Positions 8,602 through 20,300 of a stretch of DNA of 64,000 nucleotides are shown here, piece after piece (position 1 is the stretch's first letter; each line of letters opens with the position of its first letter). The position numbers and the translations under genes are program-made. The notes under the pieces are model-generated. The model was not told the DNA's origin. It did not search any database and saw only the letters and a list, made by a program, of their open reading frames with translations. Source of the stretch: CAWJJM01 sp963843275 (GTDB taxonomy: Bacteria > Acidobacteriota > Thermoanaerobaculia > Multivoradales > JBCCEF01); NCBI GenBank assembly GCA_963843275.1, contig CAWJJM010000002.1, forward strand, positions 1-64,000, given 5' to 3'.

Positions 8602-8813
8602 AGGTTCACTCCTTGGGGATCGGCGGAGGCATGGGGCGCGGTTTCGTTCCTATGAGTGCGCTTCGAGGTCGCGATCGGGGCACCGGGCGTCTCTGTCCCG
8701 GTTGTTTGGTTCCGCAGCACTCATAGGGCAGACTCGAAAACGCAATTGCGCGAGGTCGCATTGCGGGAAAAACCCAGAGTCTAATGAGATGACGTACTGG
8801 ACGAAATCGCGCC
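8602..8813. promoter_or_regulatory. Divergent intergenic region with long-spaced inverted repeat
   Basis: The 212-bp gap between the peptidase and the NRPS operon is the only place in view for the operon's promoter. It holds a perfect 11-bp inverted repeat, CCTATGAGTGC (8649-8659) and GCACTCATAGG (8717-8727), separated by 57 bp, plus a 10-bp palindrome CGCAATTGCG (8741-8750). The gap is more AT-rich than its surroundings. Candidate promoter boxes (TTGCGG at 8761, TAATGA at 8782) have poor spacing, so I do not name a start site. The repeat could be a regulator's operator or the arms of a large hairpin. Confidence 0.5.
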
Positions 8814-9863
8814 ATGAATTCATTCCCGAGCAACCCTACCGGTGAGGCGAACGCTCCGATTCTGTCCGACGGGATCCTGGGCGCCATCGGCCGAACACCG
8901 CTGGTTCGGCTGGTCCGACTCTTCCCCGAGGCGGGGTTCAGCCTCTACGCCAAGCTCAAGTCCCTGAACCCCGGGGGCAGCCTCAAGGATCGGCCGGCGC
9001 GCGAGATCCTCTCCCAGGCCCTCGCCGCGGGCACCATCGGCCTCGATACCGTGGTCGTCGAGTCCAGCTCCGGGAACATGGGCATCGGCCTCGCCCAGGC
9101 CTGCCGCTACCTCGGCATCCGCTTCATCTGCGTGGTCGACGCCAAGACGACCGCCCAGAACCGCGCGGTCCTGAGCGCCTACGGGGCGAAGGTGGAGGTC
9201 GTCACCGAGCCGGACCCCGAGACCGGCGAGCTCCTCCAGGCCCGTCTCAAGAGGGTCCACGAGCTGTGCGCCGAGCACCCCGACTCGTTCTGGCCGAACC
9301 AGTACGCCAACAAGGCCAACTCGGGCTCCCACTACCGGTCGACGATGGAGGAGATCGTCGCCGAGCTCGACGGCCGGGTCGACTACGTGTTCATCGCCAC
9401 CAGCACCTGCGGCACGATCCGCGGCTGTGGCGAGTACGTCCGCGACCACATGTTGGAGACCAAGATCATCGCCGTCGACGCCGTGGGCAGCATGATCTTC
9501 AGCGACCGGCCGGCCGAGCGGAGCATCCCCGGGCTGGGCGCCAGCCTCCGTCCGCCGCTGTGCGATCCCGGGTTGGTCGACGACTGCGTGCACGTCGACG
9601 ACCTCGAGTGCGTCACCGGCTGCCACCGGCTGGTGCAGCGGGAGGCCATCCTCGCCGGCGGCTCGTCGGGCGCCGTCGTCGCGGCGATCGACCGCTACCG
9701 CGACCGGATCCGGCCCGGCGCGCGGTGCGTCGCCATCCTCCCCGACCGGGGGGAGCGCTACCTCGAGACCGTGTACTCGGACAGCTGGGTCGAAGAGCGT
9801 TTCGGCGACGTCGCCCACCTGTGGGTCGACGAGCCCTCCGTCGCGCTGAGCTGCGCCTCGTGA
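8814..9863 (+). CDS. sbnA: SbnA-like N-(2-amino-2-carboxyethyl)-L-glutamate synthase
   Basis: A PLP fold-type-II (cysteine-synthase-like) enzyme, 349 residues. SbnA condenses O-phospho-L-serine with L-glutamate on the way to L-2,3-diaminopropionate (Dap). PLP lysine K58 lies in NPGGSLKDRPA, the SSSGNMG loop is at residues 84-90, and the phosphate-binding loop reads TSTCGTIRG. SbnA-specific segments rather than CysK ones are present: FWPNQYANKANSGSHY, AVDAVGSMIFSDRPAE, IPGLGASLRPPL, AILPDRGERYLETVYSD. It is the first gene of the NRPS operon and its TGA overlaps the next gene's GTG. The usual partner SbnB, which releases Dap and 2-oxoglutarate, is absent from the window. Two adenylation domains downstream read as diamino-acid activating, which fits a supply role. 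Confidence 0.9.
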   Translation: MNSFPSNPTGEANAPILSDGILGAIGRTPLVRLVRLFPEAGFSLYAKLKSLNPGGSLKDRPAREILSQALAAGTIGLDTVVVESSSGNMGIGLAQACRYLGIRFICVVDAKTTAQNRAVLSAYGAKVEVVTEPDPETGELLQARLKRVHELCAEHPDSFWPNQYANKANSGSHYRSTMEEIVAELDGRVDYVFIATSTCGTIRGCGEYVRDHMLETKIIAVDAVGSMIFSDRPAERSIPGLGASLRPPLCDPGLVDDCVHVDDLECVTGCHRLVQREAILAGGSSGAVVAAIDRYRDRIRPGARCVAILPDRGERYLETVYSDSWVEERFGDVAHLWVDEPSVALSCAS

Positions 9864-11260
9864 CGGCCCTGTCGACGGCCACCGGTGAGCCCGACATCAC
9901 CGATGAGCTGCGCGCCGCGCACCTCGACCTGTCGGCGGAGGACTGGGCCTACCGCGAGGTCGCCACGGCCGACCCGCGCTACCTGCGCCGCGAGAGCTTC
10001 GAGATCCTCGACCGGCCGAACCTCCTTCTGCGCTTCCGCCTCCAGTCGTGGCCGGCGTTCATCCGCCGCTCGTGGATCGCCGAGCTGGCGCGGATCTCCG
10101 TCGGCATCAACGAGCTCCTGCGGTCGATCCCGGAGCGGGTGTTCGGGGGTGACGCCGTCGCCATCAGCGAGTTCTACGGTCTCTACGACCCGGCGCTGAC
10201 CGAGATCATGTTCGCCGAGCCCAACGGCGTCGCCACGGCGCTGTCGCGCGGGGACTTCATCGTCACCGAGGACGGGCTGCGCTGCATCGAGTTCAACTTC
10301 ACCCCGAGCCTCGGCGGCTGGGAGACCGGCCTTCTCGCCGGCCTGCATCGCAGCATCCCGGTGACCGCGGAGTTCCTCGCGGGGCACGGCGTCGAGGTCG
10401 GCTGGACCAACACCCTGACGCGGCTCTTCGGCCACCTCTTCGACACCGTCGCGGCCTGTCCGCGCTGCGCCGACGAGCAACTGAACGTCGGCCTCGTCCT
10501 GATCGAGTGGGAGACGTCGCCGCGCTCCGCCCTCGCCTTCCTCCAGGACGAGTACCAGGCGGCGCTGCGCAAGCGCGGCTTGCGCGGCAAGATCGTCGTC
10601 TGCGACTACTCCAGCCTCGACGGAGGAGGAGGGGTGGTGCGCTTCGAGGGCACCCGTCTGCACGCCCTCATCGACGTCGCGCAGGGGATGGTCACCGCCC
10701 CGGTGTACCGCGCCTTCAAGTCGGGCACGGTCTGTCTGTTCAACGGTCCGATCGACCCGGTGATCACCGACAAGCGCAACATCGCGCTGCTGTCGGAGAA
10801 CGCCGACACCGAGGTGTTCCCGGAAGCCGGCCGGGAGCTGATCCGCCGGCACGTCCCCTGGACCCGCCGGGCGGTCCCCGGGCCGGTGCTCTGGGAGGGC
10901 GCCGAGGCGTCCCTCGATGAGCTGCTGCGCGCCGACCGCGGCCGCTTCGTCCTCAAGCACGTCGCGGAGAGCGGCGGCAAGGGGGTGGTGCTCGGCTCCG
11001 GCGAGAGCGCCGAGGGGTGGGAGTCGGTGGTCGCCAACGCGATGATCGACGGCCAGTGGATCGCCCAGGAGCGCTTGACCTCGGTGCCCTACCTGTTCCA
11101 GTGCGGGGAGTCGGGCTTCGCTCCCCACGACGTCATCTGGGGGCCGTTCGTCTTCGGCAGCGAGTACGCCGGCGTGATCCTGAGGATGCTGCCGCGGGCC
11201 GCCGGAAGACCGATCAACCTGTCGGGCGACGCCACGGAAGGCGTCGTGTTCGAAGTCTGA
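9860..11260 (+). CDS. ATP-grasp-like ligase of unknown substrate
   Basis: A 466-residue protein starting at GTG 9860, overlapping the sbnA stop by 4 nt. It resembles circularly permuted or glutathionylspermidine-synthase-like ATP-grasp proteins: CIEFNFTPSLGG would supply metal-binding Glu/Asn, and RFVLKHVAESGGKGVVLG looks like the nucleotide-binding lysine and glycine-rich loop. There is no signal peptide. ATP-grasp enzymes join a carboxylate, via acyl phosphate, to an amine. Placed between sbnA and the oxygenase at the head of an NRPS operon, it probably tailors or couples a small building block, perhaps the SbnA product, or caps the peptide. Family assignment is by motif only and the substrate is unknown. 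The frame is intact. Confidence 0.6.
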   Translation: MTALSTATGEPDITDELRAAHLDLSAEDWAYREVATADPRYLRRESFEILDRPNLLLRFRLQSWPAFIRRSWIAELARISVGINELLRSIPERVFGGDAVAISEFYGLYDPALTEIMFAEPNGVATALSRGDFIVTEDGLRCIEFNFTPSLGGWETGLLAGLHRSIPVTAEFLAGHGVEVGWTNTLTRLFGHLFDTVAACPRCADEQLNVGLVLIEWETSPRSALAFLQDEYQAALRKRGLRGKIVVCDYSSLDGGGGVVRFEGTRLHALIDVAQGMVTAPVYRAFKSGTVCLFNGPIDPVITDKRNIALLSENADTEVFPEAGRELIRRHVPWTRRAVPGPVLWEGAEASLDELLRADRGRFVLKHVAESGGKGVVLGSGESAEGWESVVANAMIDGQWIAQERLTSVPYLFQCGESGFAPHDVIWGPFVFGSEYAGVILRMLPRAAGRPINLSGDATEGVVFEV

Positions 11261-11282
11261 AGAGAAGGAAGGGTGTACGACG

Positions 11283-12337
11283 ATGACGACCGATACAGCG
11301 AACGGACGACCCCGTCTCGGACGGCTGGGGGTGGCGGGACGCGCGGGCGGTCGCGGTGTCCGACGCAGACCTGGTCGTCGCCGAGCCGCTGCGCACCGAT
11401 GGGGAGCTGCCGCTGGTGATCCGCCCGCGGCAGCCCAACGTGGACCTGTGCGCGTGGGCGGGGGCGCACCGGGATGAGATCGAGGCCCGCCTGGTGGAGC
11501 ACGGGGGGATCCTCTTCCGCGGCTTCGGGGTTGCCGGCCACGAGGCGCTCGAGCGGTTCATCGCCGCGGTGTCGGACGGGTCCCTCGAGTACAAGGAGCG
11601 CTCCTCGCCCCGCAGCGCGGTCGCCGGCAACATCTACACCTCGACCGACCATCCGCCGAGCCAGCCGATCTTCCTCCACAACGAGAACTCGTACCAGTCG
11701 GTCTGGCCGCGCAAGATCTTCTTCCTCTGCACCAAGGCCGCCACCAGCGGCGGCGCGACGCCGCATCGCCGACTGCCGGCGGGTGATGCGGCGGATCGAC
11801 CCGGCGGTTCGCGACCGCTTCGTGGAGAAGGGCTGGATGTACCTGCGCAACTTCGGTTCCGGCTTCGGTCTCGACTGGCCGACCGTCTTCCAGACGGACG
11901 ACCGCGGCGAGGTCGAGGAGCATTGCCGGCGGGGCGGCATCGAGTGCGAGTGGAGGCCTGACGGAAACCTGCGCACCCGGGCCGTCCGCCCGGCGGTCGC
12001 CGAGCACCCGGTCACCGGCGAGACCGTGTGGTTCAACCACGCGACGTTCTTTCACGTCAGCACCCTCGAGCCGGCGCTGCGCGAGACCCTGCTCGAACAG
12101 TTCTCCCAGGAGGACCTGCCGACCAACACCTTCTACGGCGACGGTTCGCCCATCGAGCCCGAGGTCCTCGACAGCCTGCGCGACGCCTACCGCAGCGAGA
12201 CCGTGCGCTTCCCCTGGCAGGAGGGCGACCTCCTGCTGCTCGACAACATGCTGGTCGCCCACGGGCGCGAACCGTTCGAGGGAGAGCGCCTGGTGCTCGT
12301 CGGGATGGCCGAGCCGGTGAGCCGCGGCGCGGCATGA
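11283..12337 (+). CDS. SyrP/TauD-type Fe(II)/2-oxoglutarate oxygenase (frameshifted)
   Basis: A nonheme-iron oxygenase of the TauD/SyrP family; family members beta-hydroxylate an amino acid tethered to an NRPS carrier. Visible features are GGILFRGFGV near the N-terminus, the iron-binding HxE in FLHNENSYQ, the central FNHATFFHVSTLEP segment, and the distal His plus 2-oxoglutarate Arg in NMLVAHGREPFEGERLVLVG. ATG 11283 has GGAAGG about 10 nt upstream but needs one indel near 11311 to join the body; GTG 11356 is the alternative start. A second extra base near 11768 (GGATP|IADCRRV) is certain. Its stop overlaps NRPS1's ATG as ATGA. Likely targets are Asn, Gln, Asp-like or Dab/Dap residues on the NRPS. 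Confidence 0.82.
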
Positions 12338-14390
12338 ATCCGACGGAGCCTACGTTCACCAGAGAGGTCGCGGCAGTCGAGAGCTTCGTCGCCGTGGCGT
12401 GCGAGCGGGCGGCGGTGTCGCCGGACCGTTGGGCCTACTCCTTCCTGCGCGACGGCGAGGAGGAGGCGGAACGGCTCACCTACGGCGAGCTCGACCGGCG
12501 GGCGCGGGCCATCGCGGTGGCGCTGCGCGGGCGGGTGGAGCCGGGGGAGCGGGTCATCCTCCTGCTGCCGCCCGGGCTCGACTTCGTCGCCGGCTTCTTC
12601 GGCTGCCTCTATGCGGGCGCCGTCGCGGTGCCGGTCTTCCCGCCGCGCCGCGGGCGTGACGTGGCGCGCTTCGCCGCGATCCTGGCCAACGCGTCGCCGG
12701 CGGCGGTCCTCGCCGACGCCGCCCTGCTGCGCCGCAGCGAGCGCCTCGCCGCGGCCTCACCCGAGCTCGCCGCCGCCTTCACCCTGGCCATCGACGACGT
12801 CGACCCCGGCCTTGCCGGCGCCTGGCGGGAGCCGGAGGTCGGCCCGGAGACGCTGGCCTTCCTGCAGTACACCTCGGGATCGACCTCGCTGCCCAAGGGG
12901 GTGATGGTCACCCACGGCAGCCTGCTCGCCAACGAGGAGATGATCCGCCGCGTCTGCGGCCACGACGAGGCGTCGACCTACGTCAGCTGGCTGCCGATGT
13001 ACCACGACATGGGGTTGATCGGCTGCGTCCTCCAGCCGCTCTACATCGGAGCGCCGAGCGTCCTCATGTCGCCGGTCGCCTTCCTGCAGAAGCCGATGCG
13101 CTGGCTCCACGCCGTGTCGCGGTACGGTGCCCACACCAGCGGCGGACCCGACTTCGCCTACGCGCTGTGTGTCGAGAAGAGCACTCCCGAGGAGCGGGCC
13201 GCGCTCGACCTGTCGACCTGGCGGGTGGCCTTCAACGGCGCCGAGCCGGTGCGCTGCGAGACCCTCGAGCGGTTCGCCGCGGCCTTCGAGCCGGCCGGCT
13301 TTCGGCGCGAGGCCTTCTTTCCCTGCTACGGGCTCGCCGAAGCGACGCTCATCGTGACCGGCGTGCCGCGCGGCGAGGAGCCGGGGGTGCGGTCCGTCCG
13401 CGGCCGCGAGCTCGACGCCAACCGGGTCGTCGACTCCCTTCCCGGCGGGCCGGACGTGCGGCACCTGGTGAGCTGCGGCAAGCCGATCGGGGAGGGGCGG
13501 GTCGCCATCGCCGATCCCGACTCGGGGCGGTCGTGCCCGGCAGGCCGGGTGGGGGAGATCTGGGTGGCGGGCCCCCACGTGGCGGCGGGCTACTGGCAGC
13601 AGCCCGAGGCCAGCGGCGAGGTCTTCGCCGCCCGTCTCGCCGAGACCGGCGACCTGCCCTACCTGCGCACCGGCGATCTCGGCTTTCTGCGGGAGGGCGA
13701 GCTGTACGTCACCGGGCGCCTCAAGGACCTGATCATCATTCGCGGAACCAACCGCTATCCGCAGGACATCGAGCGGACGGCAGAGGCGGCCCACCCGGCC
13801 CTGCGCCCGGGCTGCGGGGCGGCGTTCTCGATCGAGGCCGAGGGCGAAGAGCGGCTCGCCCTGGTGCACGAGGTGGACGTTCGGGGCGCGGCGAGCTGGG
13901 ACGAGGTCCTCGATGCCATGGTGTCGACGATCGCCGAGCAGCACGAGCTCCAGCCGTGGTGGATCGTGCTGATTCCGCCGGCCCGCCTGCCGCGGACGTC
14001 GAGCGGCAAGGTGCAGCGATTCCTCTGCCGGAAGCTCCTCGCCGCGGGGGAGCTCCCGGTCGTCGCCGAGCGCCGGGCGGACGCGCCCTCCGCCGCGTCC
14101 CCGGCGGCGACCGCGCCGGCGGCGGGGCCCGACGATTGGCTCGTCGAGCGGCTGTCGGCCCGCCTCGGAACGCCGGCGGCGCGGCTGGCGCGGGACGTGC
14201 CGTTGGCCCGCTTCGGCCTGGACTCGCTGGCGGCCATCGAGCTCGGGCACGAGCTGGAGCGGCGCGGCGCCGGGCCGTCCACCCTCGACGAGCTGCTGTC
14301 GGCGACCATCGACGAGCTCGCCGGCCGCCTCGAATCGGCCGCCGGCGGCGCGGTGGAGGAGGCGCCCGGGCGCGGCGACGAGCCGGCGCC
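12334..14390 (+). other. Loading unit of NRPS1: fatty-acyl-AMP ligase and ACP
   Basis: FAAL (about 12388-14060) adenylates a free fatty acid and passes it to the ACP, bypassing CoA. Marks: LQYTSGSTSLPKGVMVTH, YVSWLPMYHDMGLIG, the FAAL-type stretch AFLQKPMRWLHAVSRY with SGGPDFAYALC, the FPCYGLAEATL motif, YLRTGDLGF, and the catalytic lysine region LPRTSSGKVQR. The ACP (about 14140-14340) carries the phosphopantetheine serine in FGLDSLAAIEL (serine codon 14224-14226). This unit makes the product a lipopeptide; chain length cannot be read from the sequence. Confidence 0.9.
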
Positions 14391-17300
14391 GGCGGTCTTC
14401 CCGCTGTCGGCCGGGCAGCTCGCGCTCTGGCTCCTCCAGCGCCGGGAGCCGGACAGCGCCGCGCACCACATCGTGCAGGCGGTCCGGGTCCGGCCGGCGC
14501 TCGAGCCGCGGACCCTCGAGCCGGTGCTGGAGCGGTTGGCCGAACGCCACCCGGCGCTGCGCACCCGCTTCGACGAGGCGGCGGGGGAGCCGCTCCAGGA
14601 GGTGCTGCCGCCCGCCGCGGTGGACTACCGGCACCGGCAGGCGGAGGGGATCTCCGAGCCGGAGCTGGCGGCGGAGCTGGCGGCGGCTGCGCACCGCCCC
14701 TTCGACCTCGCTCGCGGCCGGCTGCTCCGCGTACGGACCTGGGCGACCGCGCCCGACGAGACCGTGCTGCTGCTCGTCGTCCACCATCTGGTCGCCGATT
14801 TCTGGTCCCTGGCCCTGCTCCTGAAGGAGCTTGACGCGCTGTATGCGGAGGCGATGGGCGGCGGGGTCCCGCTCCTCCCCGCCGCCGGGGAGAGCTACGC
14901 GCGGCACGTCGCCGAGGAGGCGGCGAGGGCGGCCTCGGGGGAGGAGGAGCGGCTCTGGGAGTGGTGGCGTGAGCGGCTGGACCCGCCGCCGGGGACGCTC
15001 GGCCTGGGAGCGGGTCGCGGGCCGCAGGCCCACACAGACCGCGGGGAGACGTGCTTCTTCGCCCTCGACGAGGGGTTGAGCCGCGCCCTGGCCGCCGCCG
15101 GCGAGAGCCGCGGCGCTTCCCGGTTCATGACCCTGCTCGCCGGCTTCCAGCTCCTCCTGCACCGCTACACCGGCCGCCGCGACTTCGCCACGGCCTCGCC
15201 CTCGGCGGGCCGCGGCAGCACGCGCAGCGCCCAGACGGTCGGCTACTACGTCAATCCCCTCGTCTGGCGCGCCGACCTGTCGGGAGACCCCTGCTTCGGC
15301 GATCTCGTGGAGCGCACCCGGGACGCGGCGATGGCCGCCTTCCGTCACGCCGATCTCCCCTTCTCGCGCCTCGTCCAGCGGCTGCGGCCGGAGCGGACCG
15401 GGGTGCGCAACCCGCTGGTCGACGTCGCCTTCGCCTTGCAGAGCGCGCCCTCGGCGGCGGCGCCGGAGCTGGCCGGGATCGCCCTCGGCCATCCGGCGGC
15501 AACGATGGAGCTGGGGCGGCTGAGCCTGGCGGCGATCCCCGTCCAGCCACGCCCGATCCAGTTCGATCTCACCCTGCTGATGGCGGAGTCCGAGGGTCGC
15601 CTCCTCGGCGCCTTCGACTACGACCCGGCGGTCTTCGACCGCGCCGCGGTCTCCCGGATGGCCGGCCACCTGGAGGTGCTGCTGCGCGCCGCCGTGGCGC
15701 GGCCGGAGCTGGCGGTTCGCGAGCTGCCGCTGCTCACCCCCGGCGAGCGGCGGCAGGTCGTCGAGGAGGCGTCCGGCGCCGCGCTCTGCGGCCGGCGGCG
15801 CACCGCCGGTGCCGGCGCGGCTCGAGGAGGTGGCGCGCCGCGCTCCGCGGGCCGACGCCCTGATCGCCGGCGAGCGGTGCTGGTCCTACGGCGAGCTCGA
15901 CCGCCGCGCCTGCCGCCTGGCGCGCCACCTTCAGCGGCTCGGGGTCGGTCCCGAGGTGAGGGTCGGCATCCACCTGCCCCGGTCGCCGGAGGCGGTGATG
16001 GCGGCCCTCGCGACCTGGAAGGCGGGCGGTGCCTACCTGCCGCTCGACCCGTCCTACCCGCCGTCGCGTCTCGCGCTCCTCCTCGCGGACGGCGGCGCCG
16101 AGGTGGTGATCACCGACCGGGAGGGCGTCGACCGCCTCGCGGCTCACGGCGAGTCGACGGCGCGGCGGGTGCTGGTCGATGCCGGGGAAGGGGAGCCCGA
16201 CGGTCCGCCGCCGCTGCGCTGCGACCCGCCGCCGGACGCCCTCGCCTACGTCATCTTCACCTCTGGCTCGACCGGCCGGCCGAAGGGCGTCGCCGTCTCC
16301 CACGGCGCCCTGGGCAACCTCGTCCACTGGCATCTCGAGGCCTTCGGCGTCACCGCCTCCGAGCGTGCTTCCCAGCTCGCCGCGGCGGGATTCGATGCCG
16401 CGGTCTGGGAGGTCTGGCCCTATCTCGCCGCCGGCGCGGCCGTCGATTTCGTTCCCGACGAGGTGCGCGGCGATCCGCCGGCGCTGCGCGACTGGCTCGT
16501 CGCCCGGCGGATCACCCTCTGCTTCCTCCCCACCCCGCTCGCGGAGGCCGTCCTGCCTCTCGACTGGCCGCGGCAGGTGGCGCTGCGGACGCTGCTCACC
16601 GGCGGCGACCGGTTGCGCATCGCCCCGGAGCCGGGGCTCCCCTTCGACCTGGTCAACAACTACGGCCCGACCGAGAACGCCGTCGTCGCGACCAGCGGCC
16701 CGGTCGCGCCGGGGGCGCCTGCCGGCAGCCTGCCGCCGATCGGCCGGCCCATCGCCAACGTCCGGGCGCTGCTGCTCGACCGCTTCCTGCAGCCGGTTCC
16801 CGGCGGCCGGGCGGGGGAGCTGTGCCTCGCCGGCGACAGCCTGGCGCGGGGCTATCTCGACCGGCCGGCGGCGACCGCCCGCGCCTTCGTTCCCGATCCC
16901 TTCTCGCCCCGGCCCGGCGGCCGCCTGTATCGCACCGGCGACCTCTGCCGGCGCCGAGGCGACGGTCAGCTCGACTTCCTCGGCCGCAGCGACGAGCAGG
17001 TACAGGTGCGCGGCCAGCGGGTCGAGCCGGGGGAGATCGAGGCGGCCCTCTGCACCCACCCGGAGGTCGTCGAGGCGGCGGTGGCGGTGGCCGGCGAGGT
17101 CCTCGCCGCCTGGGTCGTGGTGCGCCGCGCCGAGGCGTTCGACGGGGAGGATCTGCGCCGCCATGCCGCGGCGACCCTGCCGCCGGTGATGGTGCCGTCG
17201 ACGCTGACGGTGGTCGACGAGATCCCGCGCACCCCCCACGGCAAGGTGGATCGGCGGGCGCTGCCCGAGCCGGCCGCGCGGCCCGGCACCATCCGGCCGC

Positions 17301-20300
17301 GCGACCTCCTGGAGCAGACCATCGCCGCGGTGTGGGCGGAGGAGCTCGGCGTCGAGGCGGTCGGCGTGGACGACGACTTCTTCGCCCTCGGCGGGCACTC
17401 TCTGCTCATCGCCCGGATCGCCCCGCGCCTCGCCCGGGTGTGCGGCGTCGAGCTGCCGATCGGCACCCTGTTCGCCGCGCCGACCGTCGCCGGGCTCGCG
17501 GCCGAGGTCCGCCGGCTCCGGTCGCCGGCGTCCGCTGGCCCGGGGGAGCCGCTGCTGCCGGCGGTGCGCAGCGGCCGGCTGCCGCTGTCGGCCGGGCAAC
17601 GGCGGCTCTGGTTCCTCGACCGCGTCGAGTCCGGGCGCGCCGCCTACAACATGCCGGCGACGGTGGCCGTCGACGGCGCTCTCGACGCCGCGGCCCTCGG
17701 CCGGGCGTTGAGCCGGGTCGTCGCCCGCCACGAGGTGCTGCGCACGACCTACGTGCTGCAAGCCGACGAGCCGGAGCAACGGATCGCCCCGCCGTCCCCG
17801 GTCACGGTGCCGGTGATCGACCTGTCGGGCCTGCCGGTGGCGCGAAACGAGGTCGCGCGGCTGGCGCGTGCCGAGGCGCTGCGGCCGTTCGACCTGGCCG
17901 CGGCTGCGCCCCTGCGCTCGGCGGTGGTGCGCACCGCCCTGACCTCGCACCTGCTGCTGCTCACGCTCCACCACATCGCCGGCGACGGCTGGTCGATGGG
18001 CCTGCTGTTCCGCGACCTGGAGGCCTTCTACGCCGCCGAGACCGGCGGCCCGGTGGCGGAGCTGCCGCCGCTGGTGGTGCAGTACGCCGACTTCGCGGTG
18101 TGGGAGCGGGCGCGGGCGGCGAGCCCGACCTGCGAGGAGCAGCTCGCCTACTGGCGGCGGCAGCTCGCGGGGCTCCCGGACTTGGAGCTGCCCGCGGACC
18201 GCCCGCGGCCGTCGGTGGCGAGCCTTCGCGGCGACGTCTTTCGCTTCGAGCTCCCGGCCGAGTCCGCCGCCGCCCTCCAGGCGTTCGCGCTGGGCGAGGG
18301 GGCGACCCCGTTCATGGCGCTGCTCGCCGCCTACGCCACCCTCTGCTGCCGCTATGCCGGGGTGAGCGACGTCGCCGTCGGCTCGCCGAGCGCCGGCCGG
18401 TCGATGTCGGAGGTCCGCGAGCTGATCGGCTTCTTCGTCAACACCCTCGTGCTCCGGGTGGAGCTCGGCGACGACCCGGGGTTCCGCGCCGCCCTGACCC
18501 GCGTTCGCGCCATGTCGCTGGCAGCGTACGCCCACCAGGAGGTGCCCTTCGAGCGCCTGGTGGAGGAGCTCCATCCCGCCCGGCGCCTCGACCGCAGCCC
18601 GCTGTTCCAGACGATGCTGTCCGTCGAGCCGGAGATGCCCGAGCTCCGCCTCGGCGCGATGCCCCTGCGCCGGGTCGACCTGGGCGGGGGCACCTCCCGC
18701 TTCGACATGTCGTGGTCGTGGGAGCTGGCGAGCCGCGGACCCTGGATCGCGAGGATCGAGTACGCCCGCGACCTGTTCGATCGCGCCACCGTCGAGCGGA
18801 TGGCTCGCCACCTGGAACCCTGCTGGCCGCGGCGGTCGAATCGCCGGACCGGCCCCTCTCGACGCTGCCGCTGCTGAGCCCGGAGGAGGAGCGTCAGCTC
18901 GTCGCCGCGGCCGGCGGTTCGCGGCAGCAGCCGGCGGAGGCGGGCTGGGTGGCCGAGCGGGTGGCCCGCCGCGCCGCCGAGCAGCCCGACGCGCTGGCGG
19001 TGGGAGGCCGGGAAGGGGGTTCGACCTACCGCCAGCTCCTCGCGCGGGCGGACCGGCTCGCCGCCCACCTCCAGGGCCTCGGGGTCGGGCCGGAGGTGAT
19101 CTGCGGCGTCCTCCTCGACCGCGGGGCGGACCGCCTCGTCGCCAGCCTCGCGGTGCTCCGCGCCGGCGGCGCCTACCTGCCCCTCGAGCCATCGCTGCCG
19201 CCGTCGCGGATCGAGCTCCTGCTCGCCGACGCCGCGGCGCCGGTGGTGGTGACCGACGCCGCCAGCGCCGCGCGGCTGCCGCGGGATGCCGAGCTGCACG
19301 TCGTGCGGATCGACGCCGACGGCGACCTCGTCGCGACCCGCTCGTCGCCGGCCCCGACCGCGGTCGATGCCGAGAACCTCGCCTACGTCGTCTACACGTC
19401 GGGCTCGACGGGGCGCCCCAAGGGGGTCGCGGTCTCCCAGCGCGCCCTGGCGAACCTCGTCGACTGGCACGTCGCCGCTTTCGGCGTCAGCAGCGCCGAC
19501 CGCGCCAGCCTGCTCGCCAGCTGGGGCTTCGACGCCGCGGTGTGGGAGGTGTGGCCCAACCTCGCCGCCGGGGCCGAGCTGTGGTTCGCCCCGCAGCCGG
19601 CGCGCACCTCGGCGGTCCAGCTGCGCGACTGGCTGTGCGAGACGGGGGTGACCGTCGCCTTCGTCCCCACGCCCCTCGCCGAGGAGTCTCTCGGCCTCGA
19701 CTGGCCGGCCGGCGCGGCCTTGCGCCTGCTGCTGACCGGCGGCGACCGGCTGCACGCCAGGCCGGCGGCGGCGCACCCGTTCCACCTGGTCAACAACTAC
19801 GGCCCGACCGAGGGGACGGTGGTCGCTACGTCCGGCCGGGTCGCCGCCGCCGGCGAGGCGCCGGCCGGCAGCCTGCCGCCGATCGGCGAGCCCATCGCCA
19901 ACACCGCGGCCCACGTCCTCGACCGCCACCTGCGGCCCGTGCCTCCCGGGGTGGCCGGTGAGCTCTGCCTCAGCGGCGCCGGACTGGCGCGAGGCTACCT
20001 CGGCCGGCCGCGGGAGACGGCCGACCGCTTCCGCCCCGACCCCTTCGGGGAGGCCGGCGGCCGCCTCTACCGCAGCGGCGACCTGTGCCGGCGGCGGGCC
20101 GGCGGCGGGCTCGACTTCCGCGGCCGGATCGACGGCCAGGTGCAGGTCCGCGGCGTCCGCATCGAGCCCGGCGAGGTCGAGGCGGCCCTGGTCGCCCAGC
20201 CGGGGGTCGCCGCCGCGGTGGTCGCGGCGCTCGACGGCGCGTCGCGCCTGGTCGCCTGGGTGGTCCCCCGCGGCGCGCAGCCGGAGGCCGCGGCGCTGCG

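Noticed and set aside
12028..12334. NRPS1 starting upstream at 12028 inside the oxygenase gene
   Set aside because: The upstream part reads the oxygenase in the wrong frame; the FAAL begins at ATG 12334, which overlaps the oxygenase stop.
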